Part shown: piece after piece, positions 35,482 through 45,900 of the stretch
Numbering within the stretch: position 1 is the stretch's first letter
Layout: each line of letters begins with the position of its first letter
NCBI GenBank assembly: GCA_965146665.1
Contig: CBCTHE010000011.1
Coordinates: 71,769-135,768 of the forward strand
Source of the DNA: Ructibacterium sp965146665
GTDB taxonomy: Bacteria > Bacillota > Clostridia > Monoglobales > Monoglobaceae
DNA length: 64,000 nt
Reading direction: 5' to 3'
The notes under the pieces: model-generated
What the model was told of the DNA's origin: nothing
Databases searched by the model: none
Seen by the model: the letters and a program-made list of their open reading frames with translations, nothing else
Program-made: the position numbers and the translations under genes

Positions 35482-35703
35482 ATGAACATCGCGGAAAGCA
35501 ATCAAACCGAAGAACCTGAGGAAACTGAGGAAACTGAGACAATAAATCTTAAGCAGGAGCTCAGAGAATCTCTGTATCTGCAGGACATTTTAGTGACAGT
35601 TTCTAAGCTCAATGAAAAACAGCAGCAATATATTTTAGATCTTATAAATACGGCTGTAACAAATCTGGGTCGGCTAACCGTAGAGGATGATTCAAATGAG
35701 TGA
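35482..35703 (+). CDS. Small acidic protein, unknown, upstream of two HTH genes
   Basis: A protein of about 73 residues from the ATG at 35482 (or 80 from a TTG at 35461; neither has a strong ribosome site). A Glu/Thr-rich N-terminus is followed by a helical segment LNEKQQQYILDLINTAVTNL that resembles the C-terminal helix of the two following HTH proteins. It has no helix-turn-helix itself. Its end overlaps the next gene by eight bases, so the three are likely one operon. The function is unknown. Confidence 0.5.
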   Translation: MNIAESNQTEEPEETEETETINLKQELRESLYLQDILVTVSKLNEKQQQYILDLINTAVTNLGRLTVEDDSNE

Positions 35704-36025
35704 TGTAAATTTTAATTACAAAAAGTTCGGACAAGGGGTTCGATATTTTCGTGTCAAGAATAACTTAACACACCTCAAATTAGCAGAATTAGCGGATATG
35801 TCGTCTCAGCATCTGATAAATATTGAAACAGGCCATGCACATCCCAGCGCAACGGCTGTCATCAATCTTTGCAATGGCCTGAATGTTAGTATTAATGATT
35901 GCCTGGCGGATGATCACGAATCCGGGAAATTACTATATCGACAGTTTAGAGCGCAGATTACCCACTTGAATGATAAGGAGAAGGTTTTTCTGAGGGATAC
36001 AGTTCAGAATTTAATGAGATTGTAG
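35696..36025 (+). CDS. XRE-family helix-turn-helix regulator
   Basis: A 109-residue DNA-binding protein. Residues about 8-68 form an XRE domain (FGQGVRYFRVKNNLTHLKLAELADMSSQHLINIETG, then NLCNGLNVSINDCL). The remaining 40 residues are a helical tail (LNDKEKVFLRDTVQNLM). The start at 35696 sits behind GAGGATG inside the end of the previous gene, giving translational coupling. It is the second of three small genes upstream of the giant surface subtilase, a possible local regulator. Confidence 0.82.
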   Translation: MSDVNFNYKKFGQGVRYFRVKNNLTHLKLAELADMSSQHLINIETGHAHPSATAVINLCNGLNVSINDCLADDHESGKLLYRQFRAQITHLNDKEKVFLRDTVQNLMRL

Positions 36026-36035
36026 AGTTGATAAC

Positions 36036-36506
36036 ATGAATACGTTTAATTTAGGCACTAATGTACAACGGTGTCGCCTAAAATTGCATATGTCAATCGC
36101 TGACCTAGCGGCAGTGACTGGGATATCTGGTGCAAAATTAAGCAAACTTGAACGTGGGGAATACAAAGACCCTAATTTGTCCGAGCTTCGGTTGATCGCT
36201 ACGGTCTTGGGGGTTGATCTCGACATTCTATTTATGGATTATCTACATATTTATCAGCATGTAGAAGTGGAAGAACAACTGGACCAAGAGCTTTTGAACC
36301 TTTATTACACCTTGCCCCTACATAAGCAGGAATACATATTAGAACGAGTGAATTCCTGGCTTAAGCTATCAGAGAAGCCGCTTGCCACGGATGATCCAAC
36401 TACACGATCCATCTATGCGGATGAAATTGAGTGGCTTCTGTCACAAAGTACACCAGAGGAACAGGAAAGAATCTACGATATCATTCGTAAAACCATAAGT
36501 TTGTAA
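36036..36506 (+). CDS. XRE-family helix-turn-helix regulator
   Basis: A 156-residue protein with an N-terminal XRE domain (FNLGTNVQRCRLKLHMSIADLAAVTGISGAKLSKLERGEYKDPNLSELRLIATVLGVDLDILF, about 4-66) and a helical C-terminal extension of 85 residues ending in two amphipathic helices. It starts ten bases after the previous gene in the same operon. Its terminal pattern (LHKQEYILERVNSWL) echoes the small acidic protein two genes upstream. The target is unknown; the promoter of the giant gene 255 bases downstream is one candidate. Confidence 0.82.
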   Translation: MNTFNLGTNVQRCRLKLHMSIADLAAVTGISGAKLSKLERGEYKDPNLSELRLIATVLGVDLDILFMDYLHIYQHVEVEEQLDQELLNLYYTLPLHKQEYILERVNSWLKLSEKPLATDDPTTRSIYADEIEWLLSQSTPEEQERIYDIIRKTISL

Positions 36507-36925
36507 CAACACACTGGCGACAGAATATAAAATATTTCAGCCCTCTGTTTTCAACACAAGATTCCGATATATAATTTTAGGGTATTATGTCGAAATAAAC
36601 CGAATCAAACCGAACCCTTTCAAAAATGCCCATTTTTACTTTCTTTTTACCCTTTTCCTTTCCTCTCATTTGTTCGCGTTATTAATTCACCACAAGTATT
36701 TTTTCGACAAAATAAGCGTTTTAAACTGCGGAATTGGAGATTGAAAACATGTTTTGTAGATTGTTAGAATATTATACAGATGATATAATTGTATTGTTAT
36801 TCGATGCTCTTCATAAGGGGGGTGCGTGAGGATGATCACATTAAAATATTGCTGAGGCAGCGGCGAAGGACATACTCTTTGCCGCTTTATGTATTTGTGC
36901 AAAAAAATAATATGGGAGGATCACT
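36507..36925 (+). other. Leader region of the giant subtilase gene
   Basis: A 419-base AT-rich gap. It holds a promoter (36761-36789), then a possible seven-codon reading frame MITLKYC (36832-36855) behind a G-rich site, followed at once by a 9-bp stem (36860-36868 with 36877-36885) and T-rich sequence, then GGGAGG before the ATG at 36926. Nothing else gene-like is seen. Confidence 0.5.
36761..36789 (+). promoter_or_regulatory. Promoter for the giant subtilase operon
   Basis: TTGTTA (36761-36766), a 17-base spacer and TATAAT (36784-36789), giving a leader of about 130 bases. Confidence 0.65.
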
Positions 36926-39900
36926 ATGAAAAGCAAAAGACTAATCAGCCTGTGCACTGCGGTCATTATGGCATTTGGAATGATGCCCTCATTTCTGCCC
37001 GCTGGCGCTGCAGCTGGAGACCCCCTGCAGGACGAAGCCAATGCCGCCGGTCACCTATCTGCTGCGGCAGAGGACTTAGAAACCTATACAAATAGATTCA
37101 TTGTAAAATTTGCTTCACAACCTGTCGATCAACCAACCATTGAAAACGCTTTTTCTGTGGCTAAAGCGAAAAAAGCCTTAGCGGTCAGCAATGCAGTTGA
37201 AAAGCTGCAGGCAGAGCAAAAAAGTCAAGAAGCGGAAGAGCTTCAATCCGTTTTCTCAGTCATCCAAGACATGTCCTCAGAACCTATTAAAAACGAAACA
37301 ATTGACCAATATCAGCTCATTACCTTACGCGAGCCTATCGCTCCGGAAACATTTGCCGTCGCTGTGCAGGAGCAAACTGCCGGAGTAATAGAGTATATAC
37401 AACCGGATTATCTGCTGACGCTTTCAGCGGAAGCAGATCCAACAGAACCAGAGTTCTCCTCCGCGCCCGTCATAGACACTGCGCTTGAACCTGAAGAGAC
37501 TGCAGACACGGTCGAAAGTACTGACGAATCCATTGTCAGAGTTGGGCTGATTGATTCTGCAGTTGATGCCAGTCATCCGGATTTGGCAGGCCATGTCACA
37601 GGTGGGTATGATTTTTGCCAGGATCAGGCAGAGATCGTATTGAACGAAACGCAGGCCAGCGACATACATGGTACCAACATTGCCGGAATTATTGTTCAGA
37701 ATGCTCCGGAAGCACAAGTGGTTCCATTAAAAGTATTTGAAAATGGCCGAGCATATACCAGTGATATTATTCGGGCAATACAATATGCCAAAGAGAATCA
37801 TATCCAGCTTATCAACTGCAGCTGGGGCAGTTCCGACAATAATCAGGCATTGCTGGATACAATGTCGGAATGTGCCGATATGCTCTTTATCTGTGCTGCT
37901 GGCAACGCACATAGAGATTTAGAGCGCAATCCCGTCTATCCCGCATCGTTTCAGCTGGATAATATCATCAGTGTTGCCGCGGCAGACGAGAACCAAAATC
38001 TGAGTTACTTTTCAAACTACGGTGATTCCAGTGTGGATATTGCCGTCCAGGGCAGCGGTATCGAGAGCGCTTGGAACTGCGGCACCCGGAATGCAATGCG
38101 CGGGACCTCAGTCGCCGCTGGTGTGATAACGGGCGCAGCCGCGGAATACGGAAAAACCAACGATCTGTCTCTTGCGAAAGATGCAGTTCTTAACAGTGCA
38201 GACATGCTTTCCTGCCTGGAACCTTATATCAGCTCTGGCAGATACCTTAATACTGATAAGCTGACACTAGGCTTGCCCGGCGAACAGTTGGATGTGCCGG
38301 TCATTCTGGATGAACAGCATCAGATAACCGCGGTTGAAGATAGTGAGGGCTGGGAGCTTTTTTCTCAACTTGAGACACGAAAGGTTGCCATTGGAACCAG
38401 CAGTGTCATGTTCCTGAAATCAGATAACAGTCTTTATCTATTGGGTCAGGGCAAACTGACATTGATATCGAAAAGCTATATCTCTGCTGTAGATATCTCC
38501 GTTCAGCCGCGGGAAGATCAAAGCGGCACGACCGGAGATATGTATCTCGTTGCCTTTGCCAATGGTACCGTTGACTGTTATTCGACAAATGGTGATTTAT
38601 CTATCCAGGAATGGCATGTGCTGAACGGTGAGGAATATCTCAGTAATATTACTGCGGTTTCAGCCGGCTTTGATCATTTTCTGGCACTAGATGCTGACGG
38701 ACGGGTCTGGGCATGGGGCGAAGATATGTGGGGTCAGGCCGGAGGCACCCATCCGACCTATATACCGCCTGCTTACCCGGGAGATCCAGACGTTTATACC
38801 GGCTTTGCCAGTCACGGCCCGGCTCAGGTAAAGCAGGCGTCAAACCGGACTGCAATTATAGCCGGTAATAAAAACAGCTATTCCATTGACAGCGAAGGCA
38901 TTTTATCACACTGGGGCTGTGACGGAACTCCATTGTATTATGAACGGGATATCTCTCCCTTCAATATTACAGATAAACCGGTTGCGGCCGTGGGGTGGGG
39001 GACTAAGGCGGACTTAAATATGCCGCTCTTAACCGTGATTGCGTTTTATAGTGACGGCACCTCAGATATTGCTGACAATGCGAATTTCCAAAACGTAATA
39101 AAAGCGGATCAGAATATTTACCTCAAGGCAGATGGAACTGTATGGGTCTGGTCTGAGACGAATAACGAAATTGTGGAACAGAAAATTGAAGGTTTGCCGA
39201 GCTGTGCCAATGTGTTTGCCCGGAATGGCAGCTATGTTGCAGTTGCAAATAACGGGACTGTTTGGTGCTTCGGAAACAATGCCGGCGATAAATTTAATGT
39301 TGGAACCTCTGGGAATATTACAACGCCGCGTTTGGTTGGTATGGACGGTAATGTAAATCCCGAGCCCGTTATGATGGATGACCAGCAGTTCAATAATTCC
39401 TATCAACCCTGCTATCATGCAAGTCAGGCGGCGCTTGAAACAATGGGATGGAAGGAGGTCTATAACGCAGACAACGGCGAATTCACAGCCGAGTCGGGAC
39501 AGCTGATTCTGAAGAAAACCAGCCCGCAGAATTGGGGAGACGGCGCCCTGACCTATGGGATCGAAAAGACCTTTTCATATCGGGAAAACAACTGGCATGG
39601 AGACGAACGGGCCTCTGTTTGGACAAACAATTTTAAAGGCCAATATGAAATCCGCACCCGCACCTCCTTCCGCCAGCCGAACTCTCAAATTTACTATGAT
39701 GTTATGGGAAAGGATAACAGCGGCCAGGAATGCGTTGTTGCGAGATATCGTGTAGACCCTGGTGCATCCGCCAACTTCAGCGTATACAATAACGGTCTGA
39801 ACAAATCCGGTGTCAGGGAGTATCCGCTCTGGACCAATCCCCAGGAAAACCGTTTGATCCGGACTATGCTGCGTTCCGCAGATTCCACATTCCAGACCTT

Positions 39901-42900
39901 CAAGGACTGGGGCGCCACGCCGGTTGCTACAACGCTTTCAGGTGCAAATCCGGCAGATACATTCAATATGACTGACTGGAACCGCCGTGCTCCTGGGGCT
40001 TATGTGACCGGAATCCGCATCTCTGTCCAGGCACAAGCCCCTCAAAATGCAGAGCTGGCAAAAATTGATTCCGTGCAGTTAATTGAGCATTTAAGCGATA
40101 CCGATGACAATGTGGAGGGGGCTCTGGAGAGTTTGCGCTACTTTTTTGCCAATACAGGCACCCTATCTCCTGCCTATACCACAGAAGATCTCCCGGAACT
40201 GCCAACCACTTTAAATGGGACGCAGATCACATATACATCAAGTCATCCAGGCGTTTTGTCACCAGAGGGCAAGCTGCTTGTACATCCCCCTATCTATACT
40301 GATGTAACGCTGACTGCAAAAGTCACGAACCCAATCAATGGATATACCAAATATTTGGATTATGTGATAACTGTGGCAGACTGGCCGCAAAATTATTCTG
40401 GTGAAGGATATTCGTCCGCCGTTACAGGAAAGGCGAGCGGCATGGAGACAGAGGGGACCAAAGCCTTTACGCAATATCCCCAGTGGCGATTTTCCTATCC
40501 GGGCATTAAGAATGGTACAAATGGCCAGCTTCATGCCGGTCAGGTGCTGGTTAAAAATAACCGTTTAATCCTGAAAAAAATATCGGACCGGCAGACGCCG
40601 AGCTACCAGCCCTGCGTGGTTGGCATACGGCCGTTAGATCTAAAAGGGGGAAATACGGTCTATGAGCAAATAGCCATTGGCTTTAACGCACGTGCTTACG
40701 ATACCGGCTCTATGTACTTCGCCCCTGTAACGGCGGAAGGACAGGAGATCTGTCAGGTCTGGCTGGATGCTTCGGTACGGAAAGTTAATATTGCCTACGG
40801 TGCTTTGGAAAGTGGTTCGATTGTCCGAAAAACGCAGACCTATAACATCAATCCAACGGTGGACCAAGAGTATTTGATCTTTGCAGACAAGGAACATAAA
40901 CTGACAATTCTTGCGGGCGGGCAAGAGCTGATTACGCCGGAACAAAAGTATTTCCTGCCGGGGGCAGAGAATACAGTCGGTTTATCCAAACTGAAAACCT
41001 GGATCACCAATATTACCTATGGTAACAAAGAGATGGGCAATCTAGGTCAACTTAGGACCTCAGACCGGATTGCGATTGGAGACACAGATCTGCAGCAGGT
41101 CTGGAATGATATAGAAGGTCTGAGAGAAGCCATGCCTGAAACGACACAAACCGACCTGGACCTGCCGACAGCGGGGCCAAGCGGCAGCTGCATAATCTGG
41201 ACAAGCAGTGCGCCGCAGTACATTGCGGTGGATGGAACCTTGAACCGTCCCGCTTGGTATCAGGCGGATCAAAAGGTTACCCTGACCGCAAACGTGACCA
41301 AGGGAGCGGCAAGCCAAACAGTCGATTTTACTGTTTTAGTGCCGCATCAGGCTCCGGACGCACCGCAGTATGTTTATACGACGGATGATACTATGATTTA
41401 CGGCGGAGTCAGCGGGCTCGTTGGCACAGAACGCTATGGCTGGAACCCAACGGCGGCAATCAATACAACCATCAGCAATCAAAAGCTGACCGGACGGTTT
41501 GCCATGCTGAAATTTGATTTCTCCGGCCATGATGCATCAGATATGACGTATGCCCAGCTTGAACTGACCCAGCTCAGCGGCAGCCGAAACAGCAAGTATA
41601 AAGTGGCAGTGATGAAGAACGATACATTTAATAAAACCTGGCAGCAGAACAGTGTGACATATCCTGATGTTCCGGCACAGCTGTCGGATCTTGATGAGAT
41701 CGGTGAGATTACGTTGTCAAGAACAAATACCGGGACGGAGAACAGAACCACAATTTTCTTGCCGGTTACTGAGCTGGTTCAGGCTGTCAAAGAAAAGCCG
41801 GCAGAAGATCAGGTGGTAACCCTGGCGATTTACAGTACGGATAACAATACCGCACCCATGGAAATCGCAATGTCGGAGTGGGCTGGCATCCACGCCCCGG
41901 GCAGCTGTCGGCCCCGAATCTATCTGACGCGTGAGTCAGATTCGTCGGGAGAATACGATGCGGATGTTCCGGTAAGGACTTTAGGCAGAGAGTTCGAACA
42001 GACCTATAGCCTTGTATCAGACTGTATCAAGCCTGAAATTACCAAAGTTTCTGAACGCATTATTGACGATGAAAACGGGATATATGAGTTTAGTATAAAC
42101 GATGGACAATACACGGCGGATCCATCCGCTAATCCGTTTTTCTTCTGGTCTTCTATGGAGGGAACGTTTACAGCGCTCAGCCCCGATTACCGGAGCGTCA
42201 GATTCCGGATTGATCCGGAATCCCGCGGCCGCCAGGTTAAGGTGATTGTGGGAATGGGAGATGGCTTGGGGTATGTAGACCGAAAAGCAATCACTGTGGG
42301 GTTGGAGTCGTCGAATACATTGTCACCGAATCTCCTTGTCCAGCCACTGACTCTGGAATTGGCAAATAATCAGGTTGAGCAGGCAATGACCGATGCCCTG
42401 CCGGAGAATGCTGTGGTCGGTCAAACGGAACTTTCCATTGGCTTGGATTTCTCGTTGGATATGCTTCCGTTTGATCCGGGATCTGATCTGCGATGGCTGG
42501 AAACGGTTGAAAGCCTCATCGAATCCGCACCGGCAGACACAACCGTCCGCATTGCGGACGCACAAAACAGTACCTATTATAAAACCGGCAATGCTGCAAT
42601 AGAAGCAGTTCAAAGCTTGGGTCAGCAACGGTATTCGGAACAGGCTTCTGCCTCTGCATTGCTGGAAGCCTGGTCAGCGCTCCTGAGAGGCAGCAACGGA
42701 CGGAACAAATTGGCAGTACTATTCGTCAATCAAAGTATAGAAGCTTCTGCACTGGCCCGGACGGTATCCAATATGCGTGAGCAGGGGACTGCGGTTGTCG
42801 TGCTGGCCTTGGGAACAGAAGACGCGGGAAATTCCTTGCTGGAACAAATCCCAGGCGTTTATTCGATTCATTCCATGCTGGATTTGCGGCTGAAAATCTC

Positions 42901-45900
42901 AGACATCTACCATACCTTCTCTGAACTGAAGGAACGCGAAGCAGCGCCGGAACTGTCGGCGCGTACGCTTCCTTCAGTCGATGACCGGTATCTGCCGTTT
43001 ACCAGTGATTTGAAAGGCAGGTATATCTTTGACATAGAGAGTGCGGACGGCAAACAGTTTGGAGTCTCCCTGGCGTCAATTCTGAACATTTATGGCTGTC
43101 TGCCGGCTTTGGCGGTTCGCGGCGGGGATTCCTATGATTTGTTCTCGGACGGGCAAACCGTCTACAGTCTGATGAAAGGAAACGCGGCGGATATGGATAC
43201 CTCGGCATTAGATTCGATGTTCAGCTTTTATGAAAAGTTTAAGAGCGCAATGGAAAGCGATTCCACCGGGCTGGTTAAGACCGGAAAGGTTCATGATGAC
43301 GCGGTTAAAGAGGTAATTCTGAAAAACCTGAAGCGGAGATTCCCGGTTCTGCTGGTCAGGAACGGCAGCGCCGCTGTGATCACCGGTTATACTCAGAAAA
43401 ACGGGTCGGAGACCTTTGATCTATATACATACGGTCAGGGTGCGCAGAAAGGGATTTCCTTGACAAATGACAACTGCTGGGTGCTGGATACCTTCGCGTA
43501 TCTGCTGGAAATCTCCAAGGAATTCAATGTTTCGGATAGGATAGACACTGGAGAGAGCTTTTATGAGAATATCCGTTTTACTTATCCGGATGGATATGAC
43601 AGCAGTAAAATTAAAGCATTCAAATACGATAAAAGCAACAGCAGCCTGACGGTACAGGAGATTACGTTTGATACGGATAACGACATTGCAAAAATCGGAT
43701 CCCCGGCAGACGGCAGCTGCATCCTTGCCGGGCTGAAGACAGAGTATGACGGGATCCTGCCAAACCTCTATGGGGCAAACAAACTGTATCAGGTGATTCA
43801 GTATGAGGATCTGCAGGAAACAATAGCAGATCCCTGGTATTACCTGTATTTGTTCCAGGCGACAAACCGGGGAATCATCAATGGTGACATCGATGAAAAT
43901 GGGGTGGTGAATTTCAATCCCCAGGGAGATGTGACCAGAGCGCAATTCCTGAAAATGGTGATAGAGGCGGCCGGGATTGCCACAGGCGGAGTCAAAGACA
44001 GCCCGGATGTACATTGGGCAAAGAACTATCTGGATTATGCCCTGGACAACGGATTGATAAATCAAACCCAATATCAGGATCCGGATGCGAATCTGCCCAG
44101 ATGCGAGGCGGCGTATATTCTCTCAGTGATGTTTATCGGCAACGCGGCAGAGCTGCAGGTCCCGTCCCTGATTTATAAATACCATACGGAAATATTCACA
44201 CCGAAAAATGTGGCATGGCTGGAAGGGAGCGCCTTTGTGGATCAGGGTGAGAGCAACTTCTACAACGCGGACGAGGTCTATCAAATGTATATGAACGGCG
44301 TAATGGAGGGCGATGAAAACCACTATTTTCATCCCATTGCGAACATCACCCGCGCGGAGGTCTGCAAGGCGGTCATGAAGTGTATGTTTGACCTCAGTGC
44401 AGATATTAAGGCGGCGGAGGTAGTTTTCGAGGGATATACCAGTTTTGCGGAATTTGACCATGAATATACAAAACCGACCAGCGGCTGGAAGGATTATCAT
44501 TTTAACGCGGAACGCAGCGGTTATTATTTTGTGGGTGTCAAGGGCGGAGACATGACTGCTCATGTGGATGAATGCTCCGGCGGCGGCACAGGCGGCGGCC
44601 TGCGGTACAGCCGTCTCACGGACGATTTTACCGAGACCTACCAGAGCTTCGGAGAGGGCGTGCCGGACTATATCACAAATAACATGGTGAAGAACGGCTA
44701 TAGCTATAAGCGGTTTTATCTGGAAAAGGGAACCAGCTTCCGGGTATCAGGCCTGCAAGGGAACCACACCGCTTTCCAGGTGCTTGCGCCCAAAGACGGA
44801 GACATTGCCTTCCGTCCCACAGGCGGCGGGAAAATGATTATTTCCAATAGTCCTGAAGCAATTAAACCTGAACGGCTGGCCGACATCGGTTCTGATTCAA
44901 AAATCCTTACACAGATTAAAAATTTACAGCCGGGTAAATATACGTATTTGGGCTGGCATACCCAGTATACTTCGGATAAGATCCGTGTGGATGTGAAATT
45001 TCAGGCCAATCAGCAGAGTAAAATCCGATTGACTGCCATTGGAATCCAGACCCCCAACCAATCCCAGGGGGAGGATTGGACACAGCCTGACGGAGAGGTG
45101 GCACACAGTCTGGATTGGACCTGTACCCAGGCTTATGCCAACTATAAAAAGTGCTATATTGGCGGACAGCTTGATAAATGGTATGAGGAGAATTATAATA
45201 CTCTGGATGTGTATTGGGATATTGCACCAGGCTCTGGGTGCTGGCTCAGCGAGCTGTTTAGCAGTGCGTTAGGAGAGTATCCGTATCTAGTTCCAAGTGA
45301 AGGTTCGCCAATTTTTATTATTGCAGATTTTGAGGTGATAGAGGGCAGTGTGGACTTTAATGAGATGGCTTATAGAGACATAAAAAATATCTCAGAGGAT
45401 ATCTGTGAGACAAAAACAGCTCCCTATGAAAATGAAAACAATATGCATTCAGGAATTGCGAATACTCTGCCGGAAGTGAAAACAACCCTTGAATATACAA
45501 TTACAGAGGGCGTGGCAAACGGATACCTTCCAATACGTCTGTTCAATTCCTATAATCCTATGGGTTATGAGAGTGACCAATGGTTCACACATATCAATCC
45601 ACAGACGGATCAGGATATTAGCGCACTGCCAGGACGTCCGGGGCATAGAGTAAGAGATCTGAGTGCAGAGTCTGATGTTTTGCGTTTTGTATATCCGGAC
45701 GAACATAAAAAAGGATTGTACGGTGCAAATGTTCCTGAAACGCAAAGGAAGGGAGCATGGTATTTTGATGTCTATCACAGCTGGCAGGATAAACCGGCTG
45801 TACAGCGTGGAGCTCTGGATGACAGTATGGGCAAAGAGGACTATCTTGATAAAGAAAATCTGCCGGAGGCTTTTGATACATCCTATTTTAAGCCAAACAG

